The notes beneath the pieces are model-generated. The model had not been told where the DNA came from and ran no database searches. It was given only the letters and a program-made list of their open reading frames with translations. The position numbers and the translations under genes were made by a program. From Gluconobacter roseus NBRC 3990 (GTDB lineage: Bacteria > Pseudomonadota > Alphaproteobacteria > Acetobacterales > Acetobacteraceae), in the NCBI RefSeq assembly GCF_006538885.1, contig NZ_BJLY01000005.1:62001-126000 (forward strand): a stretch of DNA of 64,000 bases, written 5' to 3'. Position 1 is the first letter of the stretch. The number at the start of each line of letters is the position of its first letter. Shown here piece by piece: positions 8,036 to 16,720 of this stretch.

Positions 8036-8722
8036 ATGGGCATTCTTTATGATGAAGAACGGAATATTCTCCGGGCCTCGGATGGAAGTATTCTTTTCGA
8101 TACAGGTCCGGCGCCAGGATCGGCAGAGGATTTTGCGGGCCGGTTGAGGCGGCTGTTGCCGAAAGGATGGTTCCCGGCTGAACCTCAAGGGCTGGAGGAA
8201 GAAGCTGCGCCGGTTCTGGCTGCTCTTCTGAAGGGGTTTGGGGTTGTTCTGGCCGGGATCTGGCAGTTGATGCTGGAATGCTCGCAGCAGATGCGTCTTT
8301 CGACGATGAGCGGCGCGTTTCTGGATATGGCCGCAGATGACTATTTTGGTGAAAGCGGTCTGGTGCGACAGGTATCCGAAACGGATGTTGCCTATCGGAA
8401 ACGGATTAGAACTTCCCTGTTCGCCGAACGCAATACACGTCAGGCTGTCACAAACGCGATCGTGGCCGCAACCGGTGTTCAGCCGATGATCATTGAGACA
8501 CTGAATGCGGCTGACTGTCATGCTCTGGGCTGCGCGCCTTCTCCCGCCATGGGCGGAGGGTATGGTTATGGGGCAGCCGGTCTGCGGTATGGCAGTCTTC
8601 AGGGTGGCCAGTTTTTTGTAGAAACACAGTTGGGAAAAGCTGCGGATCTGGCAGCAGTCTGCCGTGCCGTCGACCAGACGGCAGCCATGGGCGTTACCGG
8701 CTGGATCAAGGTGAAAAGTTAA
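8036..8722 (+). CDS. Tail protein I (YmfQ/gp48-like)
   Basis: A 228-residue protein from ATG at 8036, chosen because GGGGG at about 8024 gives reasonable spacing; a start at 8009 would lie inside the previous gene. The family (P2 gpI, Mu gp48) connects baseplate and tail fibre. Visible traits are an early RLRRLLPKGWFP, a helix with MLECSQQMRLSTMSGAFLD, and the segment RQVSETDVAYRKRIRTSLFAE common to these proteins. The C-terminal third is Gly-rich. The stop (TAA) shares one base with the fibre start. Confidence 0.8.
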   Translation: MGILYDEERNILRASDGSILFDTGPAPGSAEDFAGRLRRLLPKGWFPAEPQGLEEEAAPVLAALLKGFGVVLAGIWQLMLECSQQMRLSTMSGAFLDMAADDYFGESGLVRQVSETDVAYRKRIRTSLFAERNTRQAVTNAIVAATGVQPMIIETLNAADCHALGCAPSPAMGGGYGYGAAGLRYGSLQGGQFFVETQLGKAADLAAVCRAVDQTAAMGVTGWIKVKS

Positions 8723-9982
8723 TGGATCGGGCAATCGTTTATGCGGGATCGATCCCGCTTGATACGGACCTTCTGCGTGCAGGGCGATACACCAAGGCTG
8801 CGCTCGGAAACCTGGCATCAATGCTTTATGGCCCGAATGTTACGGCGGCTTCCGGGTTGGGGTATTCCGCGTCTTCCAGTGATCTGAGCCTGACAGTGTA
8901 TGCGGGCTCGATCATAGCGCCCGGGGTCATGGATGTTTCGACCATTGGTGGGAATGGTGGTGGCCTCGGCGCGGATACGACCGCTCTGACGTGCCAGTAC
9001 TGCAGCACTGCGGCCCAGACTGTCAGGATGCCCGGAACGGGAAATACCTATACGGTCTACGCCATCTGCTCCGAGCAGGATGCTGACCCTGTGGTGCTGC
9101 CATTCTTCAATGCCAGCAACCCGTCGCAGACACAGGTCGGTATCCAGAATGCCGGTGGTGCCCTTCCTGTTCGGCGATCGGGTGTCATCACACTGGTTGC
9201 GGCTACCAATCCTCCCGCTGCTCCGGCGGGAGGGTATGTTGTAGCGCTGTACACGATTGCGGTCCCACAGGGGGCCAGCAGTCTGGCGGGTGTAACGGTT
9301 CAGCCGGGACAGGTTTTCTGGCCAACCATTCCTGAGCTGGCCACCCAGGCACTCCTCAAGGCTTCGACGGAGCCCATGACGCTTGTGACAGGAAATGGCT
9401 CGGTTCCCGTTCCAGCCTGGGCATCAAGGGTGGAACTGCGCGTTATTGGCGGCGGCGGTGGTGGAGCTGCTTCGCAGGCCGTGACGACGGCCAGTTCGTT
9501 TTCAGGAGCAGGCGGCGGCGGGGGGGGGGGGGAATGCTTGGGGTATTTATCCTGTCAGCCCAACGCAGGGAAATGGTCTGGCTATTACCATTGGAAATGG
9601 AGGTGCGTCCGAACAGACGGGTGGTACGTCTCTGGTGAGCTATAACGGACAGACACTTCTGCAGGCTGAAGGTGGCCAGGGCGGAACGTTCTATTCCACA
9701 ACCGGATCGGCCGGCGGCGTTGGCGGGAATGCTTCTGGTGGAACGGTCTGGAACCAGAGCGGAACTTCTGGCGGAGACGGGCAGTGCAATGCCTATACGT
9801 TCTCTGGCTATGGAGGAGATGGTCCATGGGGCGGCGCAGGGCGTTGCGGCAATCAGGGAGGCCGGAACGCTACACGGTATGGTGCGGGGGGAGGCGGTTC
9901 CTATTCGGCAACGGCCGATGGAACCGCTTCCAGTGGCGGCTCAGGATATCAGGGCTGTGTCCTGTATCGCTTCCTGCCCTGA
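8722..9982 (+). CDS. Glycine-rich tail fibre, disrupted in frame at a 13-G run
   Basis: The start at 8722 overlaps the gpI stop. As written, translation gives 307 residues ending at 9645, with an unlikely tail rich in Trp and Cys after the G run. From 9533 the +1 frame continues smoothly as NAWGIYPVSPTQ and runs to TGA at 9980-9982 with Gly-rich repeats and a CVLYRFLP end. With 12 G instead of 13 (9520-9532) the two parts join into one 419-residue protein. Residues about 230-245 show the classic entry to a glycine-rich adhesin domain, VELRVIGGGGGG. The product should bind the host surface. The disruption is either a slipped-strand on/off switch or a sequencing error in the homopolymer. Confidence 0.8.
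9520..9532 (+). repeat. Poly-G tract of 13 bases inside the tail fibre gene
   Basis: A run of 13 G follows three GGC codons. It is by far the longest homopolymer in the gene. In frame it encodes Gly-Gly-Gly-Gly and then shifts. Lengths of 12 or 15 would restore the full fibre; 13 truncates it. Tracts of this kind mediate phase variation in other bacteria and phages, and they are also hard to sequence correctly. Confidence 0.9.
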
Positions 9983-9990
9983 AAACATGG

Positions 9991-11304
9991 TCAGTTCAGC
10001 GAAAGTGCGTCATCCGCCATATCTGGAGGAGGCATGCTTTTGCTGAGCCGTTTCACGTCCTCTGCTGACACCGGGGAAGCATTGTTACCCCACGCATGGC
10101 GGATGAATGTCACGACATCGGCGATCTGTTCGTCCGTCAGCTTGTGTTTGAACGCTGGCATGACGATGGAGGAGGGCGCGGCTGTCATCGCGGGGAGCGT
10201 TGCACCGCTCTGGATGATGTGAATGAGTGAGACAGGATCGTCCTGCATCATGACAGGGTTGCCGGCGAGAGGCGGAAAGACGGAAGGATAGCCTTTCCCA
10301 TCAGTGCGATGACATGCCGCGCATCGATCAACATAAATGCGCGCCCCCCGATATGAGAGATCTGCCTTGTGAAGCTGATCGGTTATCGTGGAGTCATAGG
10401 TCCATGGCTTCTGGGTCTGATCGGCAGCTTTCAGACTCTTGAGATAATGAACGATGGCGTGCAGGTCATCATCCGTCAGTTTCTGCGTTCCATGCACGAC
10501 GGCAGAAGTCATGGATCCGAAAACACTACCGGTATTCGCGCGACCGGTTCTGAGAAAAGATACGATGTCATCCTCGCTCCAACGACCCAGCCCTGTGCGG
10601 TTTTCCTGACGGAGTGACGGGGGTGTCCAGCCATCCACCATGGCGCCACCGGCGAGGTAAAGATTCCCATCCGTCGCAGTAAGCGCTTTTTCCTGCATGG
10701 TTATGGCGCGGGGGGAATGACAGGCCCCGCAATGGGCTGGTCCTTCCACGAGATACGCACCGCGTGCAAGTTCGGGATCAGTGAATTCTCCCGAGGTTCT
10801 GGGGATGGCTTTTGTAGGAGTAGGAGCAAAGGCCCAGCGCCAAAAGGTTAGCGGCCAGCGGATGGAGAGCGGCCACGCAATGCCGTTCTTTGGAGGAGAA
10901 ATGGGTGCGGCTTTTACGCCTTCCCGAAAATAGACAAATAGGGAATGGATATCGCTGTTCGTCAGGCGGGCATAGGATGGAAAAGGCATGGCGGGGTAAA
11001 GCGTTGCGCCATCACGACGCACGCCTTCGCGTAATGCTCTTCCGAACTGGGCTTCCGTATAATGGCCGATTCCGTGCTCTGGATCTGGTGTAATGTTGGT
11101 GGAGTAGATTTTTCCCATGGGAAGGGAGAAAGAAACGCCCCCGGAATATTCTGGCTTTCCGCGTACGGAGTGGCAGGCTGCGCAATCGGAAGCTGCGGCC
11201 AGATAGCGCCCTTTTTCTAAAGTTGCGTTGTCAGTATCCTGCGCGACGGCTTTTCCAGCCAGACCGCTTCCGAGAATGCATGCTGCAAGCAGAGGCCATT
11301 TCAT
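9991..11304 (-). CDS. gndH: Triheme cytochrome c subunit of a membrane-bound flavin dehydrogenase (gluconate 2-dehydrogenase type)
   Basis: A 437-residue protein from ATG at 11304, which overlaps the stop of the FAD subunit gene (ATGA); a longer upstream frame would lie inside that gene. It has a signal peptide with cleavage after residues 20-22 (GKAVAQ) and three heme-binding CxxCH motifs at residues 41-45, 192-196 and 328-332. This is the layout of the periplasmic cytochrome that takes electrons from the flavin subunit and passes them to ubiquinone. Gluconobacter has several such complexes (gluconate, 2-ketogluconate, sorbitol). Gene order and subunit type favour gluconate 2-dehydrogenase, but the substrate cannot be proven here. 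The stop lies 8 bases from the prophage fibre stop. Confidence 0.8.
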   Translation of the reverse strand: MKWPLLAACILGSGLAGKAVAQDTDNATLEKGRYLAAASDCAACHSVRGKPEYSGGVSFSLPMGKIYSTNITPDPEHGIGHYTEAQFGRALREGVRRDGATLYPAMPFPSYARLTNSDIHSLFVYFREGVKAAPISPPKNGIAWPLSIRWPLTFWRWAFAPTPTKAIPRTSGEFTDPELARGAYLVEGPAHCGACHSPRAITMQEKALTATDGNLYLAGGAMVDGWTPPSLRQENRTGLGRWSEDDIVSFLRTGRANTGSVFGSMTSAVVHGTQKLTDDDLHAIVHYLKSLKAADQTQKPWTYDSTITDQLHKADLSYRGARIYVDRCAACHRTDGKGYPSVFPPLAGNPVMMQDDPVSLIHIIQSGATLPAMTAAPSSIVMPAFKHKLTDEQIADVVTFIRHAWGNNASPVSAEDVKRLSKSMPPPDMADDALSLN

Positions 11305-13079
11305 GCCTGCACCAGCGGGCCAGGAGATTTTAGATAGGTCGTGCGAATATGGTGTGCGGTCCAATATGCGAGTGCAGCCACCATTCCTGTTGGATTATAT
11401 CCCATGCCCTGCGGGAATGCATTTGACCCGATAACAAAGACGTTTGATACGTCCCAGCTCTGAAGATAGCGGTTCAGAGCGCTGGTCTGGGGATTTTCTC
11501 CCATAATGGCGCCTCCGCCCAGATGGGTGGTCTGGTATTTGCGAGTGTCAAAAGGCTGACCCGGATTGAGGTGAACCAGATTCATTTTTGTCGCACCCAT
11601 AGCGCGTGCGATGGGTTCGATCTTGCTGACAACATACTGGTTCATGCGGATATCGTTGTCCTTCCATGTGAAGGTCATGCGGAGCAGTGGCTGTCCGTAC
11701 GCGTCCTTCCAGGTGGGATCGAGGTCCAGATAGACGTCCCGATACGCCATGTTGCTGCCATGTGCATCAATACCCAGCGAATGCTTGTAGGTATTGATCA
11801 AGGCGTCCTTATAGGCAGAACCCCAGCGTGGGGTGCCTCCGCCTCCGGCACCGGTTGCCGCGGCAATCGGCTTCATTCCGGCCTGATTGACCCAGACAGG
11901 GGAGCCTCCCACAAAACCAAGTGGCCCATGATCGAAATTCATGCTGTTGAAATCATCGATGGCAACGCCGGCACCACCTGCCCCGACAAACTGGTTGGTA
12001 TAGGTCGAGGAGGGGAGCCAGACGCGTGAGGATGTGATGGTCTGGTAAACAAAATTGCGTCCGACTGTTCCGGTGTTGCTGACAGGGTCGTAAGGTTTGC
12101 CGATACCGGAAACCAGCATCAGATGAACATTGTTGAACTGAAATGCTCCCAGAATGACCAGATCGGCGGAAAGCGATGTTTCCTTGCGGGTTCTGGTGTC
12201 CAGGTAAGTGACGCCGGTCGCCTTCTTTTTCGTGCTGTCGAGATCGACCCGAAGAACATGGGCGTTTGGAATCAGAGAGAATCTCGGATCCTGCCGTAAT
12301 GCCGGCAGGATATTTACGTTGGGCGAGGCCTTGGAATACAGGTAGCAGTCATACCCGCTGCAATATCCGCAAAAATTGCATGGTCCCATCTGACAACCAT
12401 AGGTGTTCGTGTACTGGCGTGATGCATTGGCTGCGGGTAACGCGTAGGGATGGTATCCAGCACTTTTAGCTGCATCGCGGAAAACCGACGCCGAAAAAGT
12501 ATCCTTCATTACCGGAAGTGGAAAATCGCTGGAACGATCCGGAGAAAAAACATTTCCGTTTCCAACAATTTTTCCCTGAACCTTGTAGGCTTCACCCGAT
12601 GTGCCGAACACTTTTTCCGCCTTGTCGAAAAAGGGCTCCAGCTCCTCGTAGGTGACACCATAATCCTGAAGGTTCATGCCTTCGGGAATGAATTTCTCGC
12701 CATAGCGTTCGATCACGGAGCTGCGTAGTCTCAGGTCTTCAGGCGCAACGCGGAAATGGACGCCCGACCAGTGAAGACCGGCTCCTCCAACACCTTCACC
12801 GGGGAGGAAGGCTGCGAGTTGCCGGTAAGGTAAAGCTGTCTGGTCTATGGTATTGCGGATGGTCACCGTGGACTGGGACAGGTTCTGGAAAAGGCGTTTG
12901 CGCACAGCGCCGCGCAGTTCATCAATTGAATCCGGATAGGCGCCTTCAACCTGCGTCGTTCTTTCGGCGCCACGTTCAAGCATGACTACGGAAAGCCCTG
13001 CTTCGGTCAATTCTTTGGCGAGAATTGAGCCGGCCCAGCCAGCTCCCACGATGACGGCATCGACATGCTTTTCACCCAT
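11301..13079 (-). CDS. gndG: FAD-binding large subunit of gluconate 2-dehydrogenase-type complex (GMC family)
   Basis: A 592-residue GMC oxidoreductase. The start at 13079 lies one base after the small-subunit stop; longer frames are rejected because they would overlap that gene. The FAD-binding GxGxxG motif (GAGWAGS) is at residues 12-18 and GEGVGGAGLHW follows near 130. A Cys-rich cluster (CQMGPCNFCGYC) resembles the Fe-S site of fructose and gluconate dehydrogenase large subunits. The C-terminus carries the GMC catalytic region, with THLGGG and, near the end, GYNPTGM. It oxidises its sugar-acid or polyol substrate in the periplasm and hands electrons to the cytochrome encoded next. Confidence 0.85.
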   Translation of the reverse strand: MGEKHVDAVIVGAGWAGSILAKELTEAGLSVVMLERGAERTTQVEGAYPDSIDELRGAVRKRLFQNLSQSTVTIRNTIDQTALPYRQLAAFLPGEGVGGAGLHWSGVHFRVAPEDLRLRSSVIERYGEKFIPEGMNLQDYGVTYEELEPFFDKAEKVFGTSGEAYKVQGKIVGNGNVFSPDRSSDFPLPVMKDTFSASVFRDAAKSAGYHPYALPAANASRQYTNTYGCQMGPCNFCGYCSGYDCYLYSKASPNVNILPALRQDPRFSLIPNAHVLRVDLDSTKKKATGVTYLDTRTRKETSLSADLVILGAFQFNNVHLMLVSGIGKPYDPVSNTGTVGRNFVYQTITSSRVWLPSSTYTNQFVGAGGAGVAIDDFNSMNFDHGPLGFVGGSPVWVNQAGMKPIAAATGAGGGGTPRWGSAYKDALINTYKHSLGIDAHGSNMAYRDVYLDLDPTWKDAYGQPLLRMTFTWKDNDIRMNQYVVSKIEPIARAMGATKMNLVHLNPGQPFDTRKYQTTHLGGGAIMGENPQTSALNRYLQSWDVSNVFVIGSNAFPQGMGYNPTGMVAALAYWTAHHIRTTYLKSPGPLVQA

Positions 13080-13080
13080 T

Positions 13081-13791
13081 TTACGCGGTCTCCCCCGAGA
13101 TGGAGACCGGTCCGATGGGGTAGGGTGCACCTTCCTGATTGGCCCAGTCCATGAAATCCGCTCTGGCTCCTGGAAAGCCGAGCATGACCCAGCCTGCGAG
13201 ACCCCGGTTGCCACCATAAAGAGGATCGGCAAACACGCCTTCAAGGGTATTAGTCCGGAGCTGTTCGAAAAACACGCGCCCTGGAATTTCGCCGAGCTGG
13301 ACGGACCCTCCTTCCAGCGCAGTCAGGATCTCGTCCTGCTGTACGGCTGCAAGGGCTGTAAACTCCTTGCCATATTGCTGTCTGGCGTAGGTTTCGACGC
13401 CGGCAATACCTTTGCGATAGAGGTCGCGCGGAACGAACGGAAGCTGATAGCCAAGATTGGCAGGGCCCTGCTGGAACGGACCAGACATATACCAGTTTTC
13501 CCCATGCCCATAAGGGGTCTGCATCTGCCGGTCGATGAATTCGGCCACACCCAGTGCTTTACCGCCCGGACCATTATGGTCAGAGGGGAAGAGGCGGTCG
13601 CTGGCGGCTTCCAGAAACTGGTATTCCTTCATATCGAAGAAGGTGGGCTGATAGGACTGGACCGCTTCCGCTGCCAGAGATTCGGTCCACTGGGTACTTC
13701 CCGAAGCCATCCAGAATGATGTGGTTCCCACGAGCCCTTTCACGAAACTGCGGCGGAGCGGACGGTTCAGTGTCGGTTCCATGGGTGGCAC
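13081..13791 (-). CDS. gndF: Small subunit of gluconate 2-dehydrogenase-type complex (subunit 3 family)
   Basis: A 236-residue protein of the gluconate 2-dehydrogenase subunit 3 family. Translation starts at GTG 13791, five bases after GGAGA; an in-frame ATG at 13782 has worse spacing. Near the N-terminus is a twin-arginine pattern (RRSFVKGL) followed by a weakly hydrophobic segment. This suggests Tat export, carrying the leaderless FAD subunit with it as in related complexes. The mature part has the family's C-terminal GFPGARADFMDW motif. It is the first gene of a tight three-gene operon. Confidence 0.82.
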   Translation of the reverse strand: MPPMEPTLNRPLRRSFVKGLVGTTSFWMASGSTQWTESLAAEAVQSYQPTFFDMKEYQFLEAASDRLFPSDHNGPGGKALGVAEFIDRQMQTPYGHGENWYMSGPFQQGPANLGYQLPFVPRDLYRKGIAGVETYARQQYGKEFTALAAVQQDEILTALEGGSVQLGEIPGRVFFEQLRTNTLEGVFADPLYGGNRGLAGWVMLGFPGARADFMDWANQEGAPYPIGPVSISGETA

Positions 13792-13931
13792 AGGTTTCTC
13801 CGGAGAATAGGGCAGGAATCACAGAAAATCTGAAAACAGGCGATTTACAAAATCAGTATCTTCGTCCCCTACCCAAGACGGGGGCGGACTTCCAGACGCA
13901 CGGCCATCACAACATGACGAGAGTTGTAAAT

Positions 13932-14753
13932 TCAGTGCGTTGCTGTGCTGTCTGTTGACGGAAGCTGCAACGTTCCGGGCTGGGGAGAATGCTGGATGGC
14001 AGGCGCTGTTGTCGTCTCAGTGTCTGCGCCGGTTGGGAAAATGGCATCCGGCCCGCTTGGAGCGGCAACGGGTGTTACGGTTTTCTCAGGCGTAACCGGA
14101 GTTGCGGGAATAGCAGTTGTTGTCACTACCGGCGTCGCAGGAGTGGATACGGGTGCTGTGCCCGGAGCTCCGAGAGCCTGCTGCTGAACGCCACCATTGA
14201 CGAGAGGTGTACCGGCAGCATCCGTCATCCATGACATGAGCTTTTTGTGGATCTGGAATTCCAGTTCCACGTTCATGTCCTGCATCATCTGGCTGGTAAG
14301 GGTATAGAGTTCCTTACGGGATGTTGGATCATGGTCTCCTGCATCAAGCTTGCGCGTAATGCGGGCATGGACGAAGCCGGTATGCTGGTTTCCGGCATCG
14401 GCGATATTGAGCTGCACGTCCATTGCACCGGTCACAGCATTGTCGCCTGCCCGGTTCAGATAGGCCTGCTTGATGATGAAATCGGCCTTGCCCGAACTTC
14501 CGCTGGCAATCAGGCGCTGACTGGCCATGGCTTTCAGGGCTTCATCCGGCGCTGTTGGTGCCTTGGCTGAAAGTGAATCTGGCGTAGCCGGAGCCTCATC
14601 CTGCACGTTGATGGAGGCTACATTCAGATGGATCTGTGAAAGGTAGCTGTAATCGAGCGGCGGAAAAGTCTGGTTCGTGTCTCCATCAGAGCATGCGGCT
14701 ACGCCAAGGGACAGCACCAGAGCACCCAGACCAGTCCAGTAACGTACGCGCAT
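13932..14753 (-). CDS. Lipoprotein of unknown function, Pro/Thr-rich C-terminus
   Basis: A 273-residue protein with a lipoprotein signal peptide: positive start, hydrophobic core and lipobox LGVAAC, placing the lipidated Cys near residue 21. The middle part (about 30-180) is mixed alpha/beta with no motif that I know. From about 190 on it is dominated by Pro, Thr and Ala, which suggests a flexible tether in the periplasm. It lies 19 bases after the 189-residue gene on the same strand, so both are probably co-transcribed. No function is proposed. Confidence 0.75.
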   Translation of the reverse strand: MRVRYWTGLGALVLSLGVAACSDGDTNQTFPPLDYSYLSQIHLNVASINVQDEAPATPDSLSAKAPTAPDEALKAMASQRLIASGSSGKADFIIKQAYLNRAGDNAVTGAMDVQLNIADAGNQHTGFVHARITRKLDAGDHDPTSRKELYTLTSQMMQDMNVELEFQIHKKLMSWMTDAAGTPLVNGGVQQQALGAPGTAPVSTPATPVVTTTAIPATPVTPEKTVTPVAAPSGPDAIFPTGADTETTTAPAIQHSPQPGTLQLPSTDSTATH

Positions 14754-14772
14754 ATCCTGTCTCCTGAAGACG

Positions 14773-15342
14773 TTATAGCCGTCCGAAAAGGGACTTGAAC
14801 CGGCTCTTCAGCCCCTGTTTAGACGTCTGAGGGTAAGATGGGGAAGCTGGCTGTTCAGCCAGAGGCAATGACGGACTGGTCTGCTGTGCTTCCGGTCCGG
14901 GAGTCGCAACAGGGCCTTCATCAGGTTCGGAAAGCGCAGTCTTTATTGGGAAAGGTTCTGATAGATTGTTCGTCAGATTCTTTGCCTGAAGGCCAGAAGC
15001 CTGTCCCACGCCAAAATCCTCTGCCATGAACGGTCGTGCCTCTCGAATAAGTGCCGCATGTTCAGGATGGCGTGCATACCAGCTCAGAATCAGTCCCGGA
15101 ATCACCGCCGCGCCCGGATCATCGCTGATCAGGAGGGGGCCGTCAGGATAATAAAAAGATGGACGCAGCGCAGGCAGGTTTTCGTTCCAGATCAGGTAGA
15201 AGACTGTATTGCCATCCTGAAAGCGACTGATACTCAGAGGCCCCGTCTGAAACGTGATCTGAGCCAGAAGGGGTAGCGCCGTAAAGGGTGAAGAAACAAT
15301 CAGTGGTCCTGATGTCCGTTTGGTGGACATCAGGGCAGTCAT
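14773..15342 (-). CDS. Hypothetical protein of 189 residues
   Basis: Not recognised. Residues 1 to about 110 form a compact domain that is moderately hydrophobic, with aromatic and beta-prone segments (FQDGNTVFYLIWNENLPALR). The rest is rich in Pro, Glu and Ser and ends in a short basic stretch, KSRFKSLFGRL. No signal peptide is evident. Upstream is a 98-base spacer after the 117-residue gene, and downstream is a lipoprotein gene 19 bases away. The position after hslO and argF suggests a housekeeping role in this lineage, which is inference only. Confidence 0.65.
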   Translation of the reverse strand: MTALMSTKRTSGPLIVSSPFTALPLLAQITFQTGPLSISRFQDGNTVFYLIWNENLPALRPSFYYPDGPLLISDDPGAAVIPGLILSWYARHPEHAALIREARPFMAEDFGVGQASGLQAKNLTNNLSEPFPIKTALSEPDEGPVATPGPEAQQTSPSLPLAEQPASPSYPQTSKQGLKSRFKSLFGRL

Positions 15343-15440
15343 CCGATTTTTACCGATCTGACGACCGTTCGGACAGGGGAGTGCCTCTCCGCTATCAGCA
15401 TGGCCCGAGGGTAAAATAAGCGTATGGGGTGCAAATCCCC

Positions 15441-15794
15441 CTAACCAGGAACCCGACAGTTCGTTGAAGGCGATTTCCGGCAGAGTTTTGCACGACAGAG
15501 GCGGCTGATCAGGTAGGGGCCCCCCAGCACTCCTGTTGCCAGAGGCCAGAAAACATAATCCATGGCTGTCAGGAGACGCCGCCGGACAGGTTCATGCAGA
15601 GCCAGGACATGGCTTGCACTGTAATTTTCGCCTTCAAGCCACCAGCAGGCCTGTCGCCCGCTGCTGTCTTCGCCGAAAACCACGACACTGAAATCGTCTA
15701 CAACCGGGGTGCGGCTGACAGGCGCCCAGCCGGGATAAAGCTGCTCGACCGGAAAGCCATCGAGCTTTACGTCATCAAGCAGTGTCAGCGTCAT
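15441..15794 (-). CDS. Small hypothetical protein, one possible membrane segment
   Basis: A 117-residue protein whose start overlaps the hslO stop by 4 bases (ATGA), which supports translation. It has an acidic N-terminal half and one hydrophobic segment of about 20 residues around 75-97 (YVFWPLATGVLGGPYLISRL). The short C-terminus is basic and has three Cys residues. No family is recognised. Coupling to hslO may hint at a link with redox stress, but nothing in the sequence shows this. Confidence 0.65.
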   Translation of the reverse strand: MTLTLLDDVKLDGFPVEQLYPGWAPVSRTPVVDDFSVVVFGEDSSGRQACWWLEGENYSASHVLALHEPVRRRLLTAMDYVFWPLATGVLGGPYLISRLCRAKLCRKSPSTNCRVPG

Positions 15795-16720
15795 TCAGAC
15801 CGTTCTCCAAGTTCTTCGCGCGTAAAGCGGAAACCCACATTACAGAACTCACAGTTCATCGTAATGGCCCCGTTCTCGACCATATGGTCGAGATCATCAT
15901 CGGGGAATGTTTCCAGAACGGATGCCAGCCTTGCCCGGTTGCATCGGCAGCCATAAGCCAGTGCGCGTGGGGCGCCCAGACGGACATCCAGCGTACCGAA
16001 AAGCCGATGAATCAGCTGCTCGTTCGAAAGTGCCGGATCAAGAACTTCCTGCTCCGTAACCGTCTCGGCCAGCGTGCAGGCAGTTTCCCAGGCATCTTCA
16101 TCCTGCTCGGTCGCCTCAATCCCGCCTTCGGCTGCAATCCGCTCCAATACCAGCGCTCCGGCCTTCCAGCCATTTGCCGATTTCGCACAGAACAGCCGGA
16201 TCCAGCAGTCATGCTGTTCACTGGTGTGAAAATAGTGCATCGCCATTTCGGCAAGGGTCATGCCAGTCAGGTCTACGATGCCCTGATGCCGGTCCATGTC
16301 CGGCCCCTGATCAATGGTGAAAGCCATGTAGCCGTCACCAAGGAGTTCCTTGGCGGTCTCAGGTAGCGCATTCCGGTCAGCACCTTCGCGCAGACGCGCA
16401 AAGAACCGCAGATCTCCGCTATCTGTTGCATCTGCAACGAGCATGGAGACCGGTCCATCCCCCTTGATCTGTAGGGAAAAGGCCCCTTTGAACTTCAGAG
16501 CCGAGACCATGGCGGCCACGAGCGCCAGAGCCTCGCCTCCCAGCCGGGAGACGGCATCAGGATTGTCGTGACGGGACAGGATGGCATCAGCCAGTGGCCC
16601 AAGCCGCACCAGACGGCCCCGGACAGGGGAGCGTTCCAGATAGAACGGCATTACCCCGCCGGAGACGACCATGTTCGGAACATCAGGACGGTTCGTGTCG
16701 AGGAATGGTGGTGTATCCAT
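15791..16720 (-). CDS. hslO: Redox-regulated chaperone Hsp33
   Basis: A 309-residue protein of the Hsp33 family, a cytosolic holdase that is switched on by oxidation and protects unfolded proteins. The zinc-binding redox switch is intact: CxC at residues 258 and 260 and CxxC at 290 and 293, 29 residues apart, as in the family. The N-terminal substrate-binding region is conserved in pattern. The ATG shares one base with the argF stop (TAATG), so the gene is translationally coupled to argF. The link argD-argF-hslO recurs in alphaproteobacteria. Confidence 0.95.
   Translation of the reverse strand: MDTPPFLDTNRPDVPNMVVSGGVMPFYLERSPVRGRLVRLGPLADAILSRHDNPDAVSRLGGEALALVAAMVSALKFKGAFSLQIKGDGPVSMLVADATDSGDLRFFARLREGADRNALPETAKELLGDGYMAFTIDQGPDMDRHQGIVDLTGMTLAEMAMHYFHTSEQHDCWIRLFCAKSANGWKAGALVLERIAAEGGIEATEQDEDAWETACTLAETVTEQEVLDPALSNEQLIHRLFGTLDVRLGAPRALAYGCRCNRARLASVLETFPDDDLDHMVENGAITMNCEFCNVGFRFTREELGERSE

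Noticed and set aside
15426-15440. Box resembling the cobalamin riboswitch core (GGTGCAAATCC inside a 4-bp stem)
   Set aside because: The other conserved parts of the riboswitch are missing and no plus-strand gene follows, so it is probably chance.
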